From: Bactericera cockerelli | Taxonomy: Eukaryota; Arthropoda; Insecta; Hemiptera; Triozidae | Assembly: GCA_024516035.1 (NCBI GenBank) | Contig: CM044955.1 | Location: forward strand, 46,080,969 to 46,144,968 | Reading direction: 5' to 3' | DNA length: 64,000 nucleotides | Part shown: piece by piece, positions 45,696 to 58,021 of the stretch | How positions within the stretch are numbered: the first letter of the stretch is position 1 | Layout: every line of letters begins with the position of its first letter | Program-made: the position numbers and the translations under genes | The notes under the pieces: model-generated | Databases searched by the model: none | What the model saw: only the letters and a program-made list of their open reading frames with translations | Told to the model about the DNA's origin: nothing

Positions 45696-47935
45696 CACCC
45701 ACACACACTCGGTATCAAGGGAAATCTCATTTTAAAACCATCTGTATTGAAAGTCGATCTTACCTGCACCCATTGATCTCGTTTTTGCATTAATGTCATG
45801 ACGTCACCCATGCAGTCTATCAACCTGTAACACTGATCTTCTTTCAGCACTCGAAGGAGTTGCGGAGTTATTTTGTGTCCTGAAACATAGAAAGATGAAA
45901 CTAATTAATAAAAGATAGAAACACTACTAACTTTTGAGGCTAATAAGTCTCTTAATGTTCTTCATGACTGAAACAAATGGCAATCTTCAAGATTTCAAAT
46001 TGGCAATAGTGCAATTTCTCAATCCCTAAGACTGCTAGCCTTTTGTACCATTGAATAACAACTTTTTTTAACCATTATTTTTAGTTTGTCAAATTTAATA
46101 TTTTATTATTGATAATAAAAGAAAATGGCGATTAGTTTATTTGTTCTCACAGTATGCTTTGGTTGGTTTTAGGTTAAACATCACCAGTAATAAATTGAAG
46201 TATGAATTTTCTACTTACTTTCAAACAATTCTACGTATTCTGCTAGGTCCCATTGTCGAAGAAGATCGCCAGTTGTTACTAATGACTCCATGGTCTCAGA
46301 AGGTTATGCAGAGATGAATAGTTGTTTACAAAAGTAGGTACGTACAGGGATAAATAGAAATTGAAATTTATGTCTATTTAAATTAAATTCAACATGTTTC
46401 TAAAGTTAAACTATACTAGTAATTTCAAGTTATGTTAAAACTTATATGAATGTTCACTCTTATTCATTAGTAAAAACTTCACCCTTCACTATGTTAAAAT
46501 TATTATACTAGGTATTATTATTTACAAGGTTTTACATTTTTTTAAAACCTACATTACCGACCGGAACTTTGAAACTAACTTATACAGGAACTTTGAAATT
46601 GTTAATGTAACCAAGTGTTGAAACTGTTATTATTTATTCACCGGTAGGTATTATTAAAAAAAGAATTAATTTGATTTTATTTACCACTTAGATCAAAATC
46701 ACTTTGAACGAGAAAACACACTCAAGAGAAAGGTATATTATTTATTATTATGCAAATTTATTATTACGGACGAGCAGGGAGGTTGATTGGTATCTTAGGG
46801 AGTACTGTTGGAGTTGGAAATGAATTTATATATTACCACAAGAACTATTTATACCTACCCACTTTAATAAAAAAAAAAAGGTTATTTACAATTACCGGCC
46901 GGCCGCGATTTTGTAGAAACCGGCTTTGATTAGGTGCAAACTCTATCCCCCCCATCTCTCGCACGAGAACTAGGTACCTATTTTCAAGTATCTGTATGAC
47001 GATGACTTGAAAATAAACAGGTGATAACAGGTAGTTCGTTGTTCGTTCTTCATTTTTTTTCACTTTTTAACACAACTTTTGAAAATTTATCAATAATTAA
47101 TTGTTTTAAAGAGCTAAAAAAATTGAACAAACGTACGATCGTTAAAGATTGAGAGAAGGAGAAGAGTCTGCACACTAATGACTAGAGATTTCATTGTTTT
47201 GTCGTAAGGAATCGAGGCATCCGCTTTCATGAAGTTCATGCAAACTGAAAAACAGTCAGGCAATTTCTGCATGATTAAAAACATGTTATGAATCTTCTGC
47301 ATAACCTTTCATGAGATCTAGAGACAAATATGCGAATTCTTCAAAAATTGTACATCTTTCTTCATAATAGTTTTCCATTTTCATGATATTGAGAAGACCG
47401 CATGAAAGTTATACAGACTTAGCATGACTGAGCTTTTCATGCTAATTAAACATAAAAGTTCATGTTGCCATTTCCTCTTATGAATCGTTCGCATAACTTA
47501 TACATCTGTCTGCATAAATGTTTTCCGTTTTCATAAATGTTATGCAGCCTTTGAAGAGACTGCATGAAAGTTGTGCAGACTTAGCATGACTACGTTTTTT
47601 TACGCTAATTAAACATAATCTATGCTAATAGATTATGTTGCCATTGTCACTATATGAATCTTTTGCGTAGTCTATACATTTTACTGCATAAACGTTTTTC
47701 TTTTTCATAATGTTATTCAGCCTTTAAAAAGACTGCATGAAAGTTGTACAGACTTAGCAAGACAACGTTTTTTCTGCGAATTAAACATAATCTATGCTTA
47801 TAGCTCATGTTGCCAATAATCTATACATCCTACTGCCTAAACGTTTAGCGCGGCTTCTTTGATGTCATGCAGCCTTTAAGAATTCACTGCATGAAAGTTA
47901 TAATATGTGAGTAGCTGGAAGCTGGTTTATGATGC

Positions 47936-48125
47936 CGACCTCCGTGGTTGAGAGGTTAAGTCCATTGTCTTTCGATCCGAAGGTTGCAGGTTCGAATCCT
48001 GGCCGTGGCGGACTTTTCTAGCAGAAAATTTTCGCTGTAGGAATGGCATGGTTGTAAGATTTCCTACCCCGAAGTAATGGTAACGCGGTTCCAGGGTAGA
48101 CAAATCTTAAAAAAAAGCTGGTTTC
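47936..48125 (+). repeat. tRNA-derived SINE nested in element B
   Basis: Mirror of 30405-30592 at the same internal position. Confidence 0.8.
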
Positions 48126-49206
48126 TGCTGAACAACAACTTACAACAGACCCATTGCATGGGGTTGAATGTCATCAACAACTGACCCAAATAACTATATT
48201 AATATGATGTGAATACCTATTAATAGGTATAGATACCTAATATATTTCTTAAAACCCACAAAACAGGCCCTATGGTATTCTTTTAATTTCTACTGTTTTC
48301 AATATTTTTATGATTTTATAACCTTTGAACACACACAAAGTAGCGGTTGTATTACTTATATAACCGCTATCTTTCAACTCAACGCAGGTATTGACTCGGC
48401 CTAATGTCTTTCTAAAAAAATCAAGTTATTTTTATAATTTATCAAGCGCTTCAGGTAAATCCTCAAACCACAAATATACATTCAAGGTTTCACCACGTCA
48501 TGATCAAATTCCAAGAATTATATTATCTAATATATTATAGGTAGGTACTACCAATGAACGTCGACCCTGCATATTTGAGCGGCAAAGACAGAGTAAAAGA
48601 AGAATGTTTTCTTCTTGTCCGATATTCCATACCATATTCCAAGAATATCTATAAATATAATATATTAGATGGTCATGTTGGTGAGAAAATTGAACGTATT
48701 TTTGTGGTTTTTGGATTTAACTGGCGCTATTATATCCTATAGGTATTTATGTAGGTAACATATACTCTTCTTCTTCAATAGGGTAGCATCTTCTTCTTTT
48801 TCTTCTTCAATAGGTTAGCATAACTTATGAAAATCAAACCTTATGAAATAAAAGTTTTCATGATATTGTCCATCTTGAACTTTATGAAAATGCACTTTTT
48901 TGGTTTTCATAACTGTTTTTTGATAGTTAGCATCATTTATGAAAACAAAAGACCCTTCAAAAAAACAATCAGGCAGAATTCTGCACAAAAATCCTTATTG
49001 ATGACGTCACGGATAAAATTCTGCATATTTTATGAATCAATCTGCATGATCGATATTTATGCTAACCACAATTTTATGAAAACGTTGACATTTGCATGGT
49101 TTATGAAGAAATTTGAAAAAAAAAAACGGAAAATTCTTCATAAACCCTGCAGATTCAGCATAAAAAAACTTTATGAATCAAATTTGAAAAAACTTTTTTT
49201 AGCGTG

Positions 49207-51551
49207 TATCATTAAACAAATCCTTATAATGATATAATTGATGTAGGTACCGATACATACCTATACTGTGACGGTATAACATTTAAAACATGTAAAAGAA
49301 AACTCTTGTTCTTGTAAAAAAAAATGTGAATTTCATCCTATCAGAAAAAAGGATGGTCTACTCTCATTCTATTCTCGTTGTAATCATAATTTAAAATTTG
49401 GCTGTTATAGTTTGTGGTTTCTTGGTGATATTATGTCACAACTTCATTGGATACCTCAGCATTGTGAAACCTCTAATCACGTTTTCAATGAAAACATAAT
49501 TATTCCTCCTCGTAATGCTACCATTGGTTGCTATCCATACTTAAAGCTACTCATTTTTCCTCATGAGTGGACCCTGAACATTCAAGTAGAAAGCAGTAAA
49601 GTTTCTAACACTGCCGGTGCTCGAATCCAGCTCACCATATAACTGCATTACATGCAAGACTAGTGCGCTAGTCCACTCGGCCACGGTGACTACTAATTTG
49701 GCTCATAAGCGGAATTGTTTCCTGAGCGACGATATTACAGTGACCGACTCTTCTATTTACCTTCCTTGAACCGGAGCAAAAACTGGTTGCGACGACTTTG
49801 CCAATTTTTATTTTTAACACGCCTAATGCAAAAAGCTGCTGGGAATTTATATGTCTTGATATTGGTCTGAATTATTTATGGCAGGACATGAGGATATGTC
49901 TGCAGGATATTACCCTTATTAGGTCTTGTTCTCAGCTTGTCGTCTAACGAGGGACTTGGGAATTTTGCTGCTATTAACCTGGATTCGTCTGAGTATCTTG
50001 AATAATGTTTGTAATCGAACACATCTAATGTTTTTCTAGGATCTGAATACGAATGTCTTAGCGCACTGCAGTGCGCCAGGCCCAGCACCGGCCGTAGGTA
50101 TACTGAGTAAGTATAGGTAACACCTATATTACACGAAACATTTATTATTGTGCTGTTTTTTCGCTGTTATAGCTGTTTCGTAATAACTAACTGTTACCGT
50201 TATTATTATTTACTTCTAATTAAATTACCAAAGACTCATCTAATTAAACAATACAAATTACAAAAGTGCACCTAAAGAATATTTGTCTACGGAGGAAAAA
50301 AAATTCAAAGTAAGTACCTAGTACAATAAAGAAAAATGAAAAATAAATTGATGAAAATTTACATTCTATTATGTAAGTCCAGTCTTATTCTATTATGTTA
50401 TCCAAAAAAATATGTTCAATTCCAATAATTTAGAGAGGTAATAGCTAAGTATAATAGAAAGTAAACCTATAATAGAAAGTAAAAGGGCCCCGAAGTAATG
50501 AGAAATCGGTTTGCGGGGCAGAATTGAAACAAACGATCCTCTGGGGATTTTTAGAGGGTAGAAATCCTTTCACAGGCTCCTAAATTTTTCAAACCACGCC
50601 TGTGTTTGATCACACAATTTTTTTCCTCCATCAAAAAAAAAAAAAATAGAAAGTAAAATGTGTCGACTTTGTTTTTCAATTTATAACTAGGTAATAGGAT
50701 ATTGTAATGTTTACACCAGATTACTTTATTGATCCATATGTACCTCTAGGTATAGGACTATATACGTATCTATTATCTTTAGTTCTTTACCTACAAGCTG
50801 AAAGATCTCACACCATGTAAATTCCTTCAGGACTATTCCCTCTTCATTTACAGTCGTCTCTGCCCATCTTGAGTAGCCTCAGCTTGCATTTAGTACAGGA
50901 AATACTTGTTCTAGGTCAAGGCTCCAAGATCAGCTAGCATATTAACCTCAGAAACCAGGACATAACGTACAAGATCACATGTTCTGTAGGTATATAATTA
51001 CCTATGTATTTATGTATGTACAACTTTAGTCATTCGAATTCGAAAATAATTCTTATGAATTTTAAGATTCCTAAAACTCCAATGTTGAAAAATTTCACTT
51101 AAAAAAAGTGGTATAGGTTGTGCTTTTTTTTGCAATCGGGTGTTCTCACTATAATGATTGCCCTAGAAACGTACCAGTTCAAGATCAAATCAGCAGAAAC
51201 TGGAAGTAGGTAAAAAATGCTAAAAGACCAGATTCGTAGTCGGTCTTATAATTTCTTTCTTGCCAATTCGGTACATGGTACATTAACCCTCAGTTGAAAT
51301 TTTGGTATCGGTACATACATGCAATATGAAAATACCGACCTTAGTAGCTTGATCGGTAAGGCGGCGTACTTGTAATCTGGAGGTCAGTGTTTCAAGTCCC
51401 AAGTTAAGCAAAAAATATTACTAAAGCGAGTTTGATTTGTTGTGACATCACGAAAGTGATTAACACAAAATAATATGATAGAATAAATTAATATTATTTA
51501 CGTATTAATAAATTTTGCAATAAATTAGTACGATTTATTAAATATGCAATA
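49207..51551. other. Repeat-rich flank of element B, with a decayed coding remnant
   Basis: 49254-49590 on the plus strand reads, with one shift, CDGITFKTCKRK then CEFHPIRKKDGLLSFYSRCN and LWFLGDIMSQLHWIPQHCET, which looks like worn-down protein-coding DNA I cannot assign. 49610-49715 is a minus-strand tRNA-like SINE head, 50465-50640 a SINE-like body with A tail, and 51335-51420 a plus-strand SINE head. Confidence 0.4.
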
Positions 51552-51861
51552 TTACTTCCGAAAAATTTCTAATATTAGAAATCGAAAGTATAGTGTTCGT
51601 TTTTGTAAAAAAATAATATTTTTTGCTGCAATTCCAATTTTTCATATTTCGGGACGTTTCATAACCTCCTGAGCAACTTTGATTTTGTGTCTTTCTGACC
51701 GTCTGTGAAATACACACTCTTTGTAACGCGCAAATCTCAGAAAATACATAACGGGTTTCGACAAAATTTTGTACATAATTATATAGAAGACGTATTGTAG
51801 GTGGTCCCATTTTAAATTCATCAACTTCACACTAACGGTTCCTTGTGATTTACAAGGAATT

Positions 51862-51897
<36 letters not shown>

Positions 51898-54356
51898 ACC
51901 AAATGATAATAATTCTATTCTCTTCTCTAGCTTTATTCATTCATGTCTGCGGAATTTTCAAGTGAAGACAAACAGCTGACAATGGAGTTCATCCGTGGAA
52001 GACTCTGATGACCTTTCTTGCCAATAGCAAGTTATAACCAGTTCTAAACTTTTAACCCAATGGTTCTTTCTTGCCAAGAGCAAGTTATAACCAGTTCTCG
52101 CATTGTAGGCATATGATCGGATGGTACTCTAACCCCATGGCTGACAGAGAGGGAAATGCAAATGACAGAAAAAATCTTCCGATATCTATACTTTTGTATA
52201 GTCAGATTACGGAAGTAAAAGTACTTTTCGGTGTGAGATCTGACACGCATACTAGAATCGTTCTTAAAATGGACTTGACCTTCAAAAGGTTAACTATTCT
52301 ATTCTATGTATAAACAGATTAACTCAATGGCATAGATATTGAGCTACTTGCTCTATGCAGTCGTGATTCTCGTTTTAACACCGGATCTTCCGAAGCTCTT
52401 GGTCAATGACTGCTCGGATGCAGTTCTCTCATTTCATTTTCATTTCTCACTCTTGCTGCTTGCATCTACCTATTACAAATTCAACCTTTTCTCTATAAGA
52501 CACTGGTCGGTAGCGAAATTTTATTTCTTCAGAATAAGGCTCAATACATATAAAAAAAATACTGCCAATTATGGACATAATACTTCCTCGTGATTGTTTC
52601 ACATTGTATAGGTACACGTGGCAATTTCATCAAAATCGGGTGTACCGATCACGAGATGTAAGCGTTTAAGTAAAAAGTTAGTGGTCAAGCGCATGGTCTC
52701 TTTCACCCAGAACCGCTAGTGCGAAGTTGATGAAAAATGGGACTATCTACAGAACGTGTCCTATATGTACATGTGAAAATTTTCAGTAAAATCCGTTGAG
52801 TTCCGATATTTGCATGTTACAAAGACATGCGCGGATATAGGGGGGGGCACGGGGGGCACGTGCCCCCCAGATTTTTTCGGTAAGCGGTGTTTCTCAAATT
52901 TCATTATACCTAATCCCGTAAAAAAAAAGATCTCAATGAGTTAGGGGGGCACGGGCCCCAAAATAATTCCCAATTCTAAGACTAATCCCATAAAAAAAAT
53001 CTCAATAAGTTAGGGGGGCACGGGCCCCAAAATAATTCCCAATTCTAAGACTAATCTCGTAAAAAAAGATCTCAATAAGTTAGGGGGCACGGGCCCCAAA
53101 ATAATTCCCAATTCTAAGACGAATCCCGTAAAAAAATCTCAATAAGTTAGGGGGCACGGGACCCAAAATAGTGTCCAATTCTAAAACTAATCCCGTAAAA
53201 AAAATCTCAATAAGCTAGGGGGGCACGTGACTCAAAATAATTCCCAATTCTAAAACTAAACCCCTAAAAAAAAAGATCTCAATAAGTTAGGGGGGCACGG
53301 GCCCCAAAATAATTCCCAATTCTAAGACTAATCCCGTTAAAAAGAAGATCTCAATAAGTTAGGGGGGCACGGGACCCGAAATAATTCCCAATTCTAAGAC
53401 TAATCGCGTTAAAAAAAAAAGATCTCAATAAGTTAGGGGGCACGGGACCCAAAAGATTTCCCAATTCTAAGACTAATCCCGTAAAAAAAAAATCTCAATA
53501 AGCTAGGGGGGCACGGGACCCAAAATAATTCCCAATTCTAAGACCAATAAGAAATAACTAAAATAAAGTTTTCAAATCCACACAGATTGTCCGAGAAACC
53601 TGAAATTTTACCTATAGGTCCATTTGGATCAGGGAATATGTCTCTAGGGTTCAGCTACACGGGGTAAGGACAAAAAATGGATGGGTGACGCTAAAAAATC
53701 ACATTTTTCGACCGAAATTACATTTTTTTTCTCAAAATTTATCGTGACGGTGCCACGGCGGCGGCGTATCAACTCTAAAAGAGAAAGTTTCAAGCAAGGG
53801 TTCAATTTTTCATTTGAGATATCAATCACGAAATTCTGATGAGCCGTTCTTGAGCTACGTTGAGTAAGGACATAAAATGGATGGGTAAACAAAAAGTTTT
53901 TACGTTTTTTGACCTGAATGACATTTTTTCTCGAAATATGTCGTGACGAACTACAGGTATCAACTCAAAGCGAGAATGTTTTTGCAAGGGTTGGAGTCTT
54001 CATTGACATTCTGATGAGCCATTCTTGAGCTCCAGTAAGGACAAGAAATGGATGGGTGACACAAAAAATATTGACATTTGTGTGTGTATGTGTATGTGTG
54101 AGTGTGTCTGTGTGTGTGAAAGGCTTGCGAAGCGGCTTGCTAGTTAGGTATATTGTGCCCCCCCAGTACAAGAGGGCTATATCCGCGCATGTACAAAGAA
54201 TATTTTTAACAGACGGACACAAAACCAAAGTTTCTCAGGAGGTTATGAAACGTCCAGAAATATGAAAAAAATTGAAATCGGAGAAAAACAATATTTTTTT
54301 TACAAAAACGAACACAATACTTCCGATTTCTAATATTAGAAATTTCTCGGAAGTAA
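51552..54356. mobile_element. TIR element (TTACTTCCGA ends) hosting a nested hAT-like element
   Basis: Imperfect ~150-bp inverted repeats (51552-51705 and 54205-54356) share ttacttccga, tctaatattagaaat, gttcgtttttgta and gtttcataacctcctgag. A poly(A) run of about 38 bases (51867-51894 and neighbours) and the hAT-like element 52826-54191 lie inside. Fragments with tctcggaagta occur at 14417 and 14749. A target duplication is not clear. Confidence 0.6.
52826..54191. mobile_element. hAT-like non-autonomous element, 8-bp TSD, internal array
   Basis: The ends CATGCGCGGATATAG and CTATATCCGCGCATG are perfect inverted repeats, and TACAAAGA occurs directly at both sides (52818-52825 and 54192-54199). 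An 8-bp duplication with C..G termini is the hAT signature. The interior (about 52880-53550) has about ten ~70-bp units with ctcaataagttaggggggca, gggccccaaaataattccca and ttctaagactaatcccgt. No transposase is seen. Confidence 0.85.
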
Positions 54357-54606
54357 CAAACTGTTCTAAACATTAGGTACACGACTATCCTTAAAGCTGT
54401 CGTATCATGCCATTGGTGACATGGTGACTATAATGCTTCAGACTTTTCTAAAATTATTTCCTGAAATTTGAGACTGACTTAAATTTTAGAAAAGGGGTTA
54501 CATTTTAGACTGTTCATAAAGATAATAAATATCCACTAAATATAATAAAAAGAACAAGGAAATTTTCAGACCATTTTATTTATCATATTATACCAATGTA
54601 GATATA

Positions 54607-55493
54607 CAGGGTGAGCATAAAGTCTCACCCCACCCCCCGTATCTCGAGAATGGCTGAAAATACAATAAAACGCAAAAACCCGTATTCCTTAATTTTATTG
54701 GGGTTTAGATTTCAGCCAAAAAAAAAATTGCCTACAAGGCCGCAGTCAGGCTGGGCATGGACCAACTTTAAAATCTTAAATAGAATGGTATGTCTTGTGG
54801 CATATTGTTGTAAAGGTCTCATAGAGAGAAATCCATTACAACAAATTTCAGTGAGCTACAACTTACCGTTCTCGAGATACAGGGTCGGACGTCCTGCGTA
54901 ATATCTATATATTTTGACCTATAACTCGTTGACCGTAAATTCCAGAAAAATGAAATTTGTTGATAATAACTCCTTATCGCAAGAACTTTCGAACAAGTTA
55001 AAACTGGATTTGTTTTTTCCTTCAATTTTTTCGGACTTTTCGTCCGGGTGGCTGACGGAACCGACCAGAAACTAATATCAACAGAGTATGTCGAGTTATA
55101 ATTTTTTCGAAAGTGCTTGTCATAAGGAGTTATTATCAACAAATTTCATTTTTCTATAATTTACGGTTAACGAGTTATAGGTCAAAAATATATGGATATG
55201 AAGCAGGACGTTCGACCCTGTATCTCAAGAACGGTAAGTTGTAGCTCACTAAAATTTGTTGTAATGAACTTCTATTTATGAGGCCTTTAAAACAATATGC
55301 CACAAGACATACCATTCGATTTAAGATTTTAAAGTTGGCCCATGCCCAGCCTGACTAGGGCCGTATAGGCAAATTTTTTTTTGGCTGAAAATTAATCCCC
55401 CTAAAAATTAAGGAATACGGGTTTTTGCGTTTTCTTGTATTTTCAGCCATTCTCGAGATACGGGGGGTGGGGTGAGACTTTATGCTCACCCTG
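54607..55493. mobile_element. Second fold-back element, TA-flanked
   Basis: Arms of about 385 bp (54607-54992, 55108-55493) are reverse complements with ends CAGGGTGAGCATAAAGTCTC, flanked by TA, around a loop of about 115 bp. The end motif CAGGGTG and TA flank are shared with the 4857-6610 element, while the arms are otherwise unrelated. There is an internal gatacagggtcggacgt motif in each arm. Confidence 0.85.
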
Positions 55494-57098
55494 TATAAGA
55501 GCTCAACCCTTGTGGTTGAGTGGAAGATCACACATATGAGAACCCTGCCACTTTACAGAAAGCCAATATACATATATATAAATGACTTAGATTTATATAT
55601 AAAAAAATATTTATTGGTTTACAAAATATTCTTACATTGGTTTAGTTCAAAAAACTTTGTTTAATCATTTTAACCTGAAATCTTGCTACGATGCCATATT
55701 TTGATAAATAGATACAGAAATGTTGCTTTAATTTGAAGTCACAAAAATTGGAAAAATTTCAGAGTACCTATATCTACATAACTATCCATAAAATAACATG
55801 AACAGATATACGTATTATGCGTGTTATATATGCTTGTAAGTACTATGTATATTGTATACAATATGTAGGTACGTATACATACTCATTAAAAAAAATCTTG
55901 ACCTGGTCTTGTAGATCTGTGTAGATATAGGTATGTTTTGAGAGAAACCAATTCAAATTTAAAAAAAAAATCACCCAAAATAAAAAATTGAATTCGATAT
56001 AATACACATGTAATTATGTACTTATGGCGATCGGTTTAATGAAGTTTAAAGTAGGCCACACGTGAGCTTCATACCTTTAACATCTATACATCTTATAAGT
56101 TACCTGTAGCAAACCCATGTAGATCAAGCTCGCGGGTAACTATATCATAGGCGAGCGCACGTCAAGAGAACACACGCATGAGCGTGTGAATAAAACACAA
56201 ATCTAAAAAAGAAAGTAATTACCTACCTAGATTAAAAAAATTATAAGCATCACCTGAAACACAACCACTCCAACTCCATGGCTGCATCGGTCAAGTCAGG
56301 CTTTATAGAGGCGCAACCCATGCCAAAATAATAATCACGTAGCTTGTTTGAAAGCTGCACCTAAGGTGTATGGTAAACACGACAATTCGCGTAACGGAAC
56401 TTGAACTCGGTAAAATCCCAAGATCATTTTATTAATCCTTACTCCTTCGGTTATTTTATTATACTTGTTTTGACAAATTGGCATAGAAATTGAGAATTCG
56501 ACTCAGAATGTGGATCATCATGATGGAATCAATATTATAGGTAGTTCATCCTATGTCTAATTAGTATAGGTAAGTTTATTTGGAAGTAGGTATTTAGGTA
56601 TGTGTGCGAAATACAGACAGCTAGTTTTTTCTTCTTTTAAGATTCCATTTCTCCTAACATGGAATATGAACATATTTTTTAAAGATGACTAGATGAGTGT
56701 TTCATAGCCTTTTTTTATTTCGTAGCTGTGAAATAGAAGCTACTGTAGGTGCTTGTGCATGGTCTGTGTTGTAGCTTAAGGCTACCCAATACCCATTGCG
56801 TAGTGTGCCTAGCCTCTGATAGGAGAGAAGTGACAGTATTTTCCATTTAGGTGCTGGGTCAACACTAGCTCATAAGCGAGTGATTAACCACTGAGCTAAT
56901 CGCGCGCTAATATCTATAAAACCATATTATTCCTGTAGGTAGGTAAGTCCGTAATTATTCGCAACATTGGATATGGCCATCCCTTTTAATAATTTATCTG
57001 TTACTGTTGAGCTCTGTTACTGTTGAGCTATGGTATAATACAGTTCCGTCATTCGTGTCTGGGATGGAGCGGCCACTCCAGGTAAAATATCTGATTAC
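55494..57098. other. No gene seen; SINE on minus strand at 56755-56915
   Basis: AT-rich with short aggtaggta motifs. 56755-56915 is a minus-strand SINE related to 2375-2640 (tagcctctgataggagag, ggtgctgggtcaacactag, ccactgagctaatcgcgcg). Confidence 0.5.
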
Positions 57099-57270
57099 CA
57101 GTGGCGTAGATAGGGGGGGGTGTTTGGGGACAAACCCCCCCCCTCCGAAATTTCCAAGAAACCCTAGCAAAGATGGAATAGGCGAGATTTATGAACCCCC
57201 TCAAACCCCCCCCCCCCCCAAATCCCTTCAACCCCCCCCCCCCCCGAAATGTAGGTCTGCTACGTCACTG
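57099..57270. mobile_element. hAT-like MITE with perfect 8-bp TSD
   Basis: CAGTGGCGTAG ... CTACGTCACTG ends bound 172 bp rich in G and C runs. CTGATTAC is directly repeated at 57091-57098 and 57271-57278. CAGTG-type ends and 8-bp duplication are typical of hAT. Confidence 0.88.
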
Positions 57271-57429
57271 CTGATTACACGCGCAATATGTTCCATTGTT
57301 CATTGTTCAATTACTGATTTCAGATAGAACCTACGAACTGGATTCTCATTCGTATACGAGACGTCGAGATAATCGTGACAATGCAAACTTTATTTGATAG
57401 CGGCGGCCAGGCGGGATGACCCAAGCCCG

Positions 57430-58021
57430 CAGACAGTACCGCAATCTATCCATCCCTGCTGAAGGCAGTACCGCAATCTATCCATCCCTAGTTCCCTGCT
57501 GAAGGCAGTACCGCAATCTATCCATCCCTAGTTGTCTGCTGAAGGCAGTACCGCAATCTATCCATCCCTAGTTCCCTGCTGAAGGCAGTACCGCAATCTA
57601 TCCATCCTAGTTCCCTGCTGAAGGCAGTACCGCAATCTATCCATCCCTGCTCAAGGCAGTACCGCAATCTATCCATCCCTACTCAAGGTAGTACCGCAAT
57701 CTATCCATCCCTACTCAAGGCAGTACCGCAATCTATCCATCCCTGCTGAAGGCAGTACCGCAATCCATCCATCCCTGCTGAAGGCAGTACCGCAATCTAT
57801 CCATCCCTGCTGAAGGCAGTACCGCAATCTATCCATCCCTGCTGAAGGCAGTACCGCAATCTATCCATCCCTGCTGAAGGCAGTACCGCAATCTATCCAT
57901 CCCTGCTGAAGGCAGTACCGCAATCTATATCCATCCCTGCTGAAGGCAGTACCGCAATCTATATCCATCCCTGCTGAAGGCAGTACCGCAATCTATCTAT
58001 CCCTACTGAAGGCAGTACCGC
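57430..58021. repeat. 32-bp minisatellite
   Basis: About 18 units of cagtaccgcaatctatccat plus ccctgctgaagg; some units have an extra tagttccctg block, others ctactcaagg variants. Not coding. Confidence 0.92.

Larger units (their letters stand above)
43212..46291 (-). pseudogene. Element B ORF1: SAM-like domain protein
   Basis: Exons 46291-46219, 45879-45764, 45276-44500 and 44095-43212 mirror those of copy A. The 3' part of exon 3 is intact here (CPERHLSSVEYTLLATQICS ... KRRRRSSVQM). The frameshift after residues VFLDSPLS is shared with A. One extra A near 43288 changes the last residues relative to A, so the natural C terminus is uncertain. Confidence 0.7.
39702..49206 (-). mobile_element. 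CMC/CACTA-like DNA transposon, copy B (9.5 kb, inverted)
   Basis: Near-identical reverse complement of copy A from terminus to terminus, flanked by TA/TA. Similarity stops at the CACGCT/AGCGTG ends on all four sides. It carries the same nested SINEs and intronic MITE. It differs from A by scattered homopolymer indels, few substitutions and the unit number or type in the hairpin array. Confidence 0.85.

Noticed and set aside
29316..49206. Palindrome as a sequencing fold-back artefact
   Set aside because: Symmetry ends exactly at transposon termini, spacer and outer flanks differ, and the copies have private differences.
56246..56290. Possible minus-strand first exon (MELEWLCFR) with a good start context and donor cag|gtgatg
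   Set aside because: Nine codons only, no downstream exon found and a TATA-like motif too close to the ATG; insufficient support.
57007..57327. 106-codon proline-rich open frame
   Set aside because: Produced by C runs inside the hAT MITE.
57430..58021. Regular repeats resembling a CRISPR array
   Set aside because: Head-to-tail 32-bp minisatellite without spacers.
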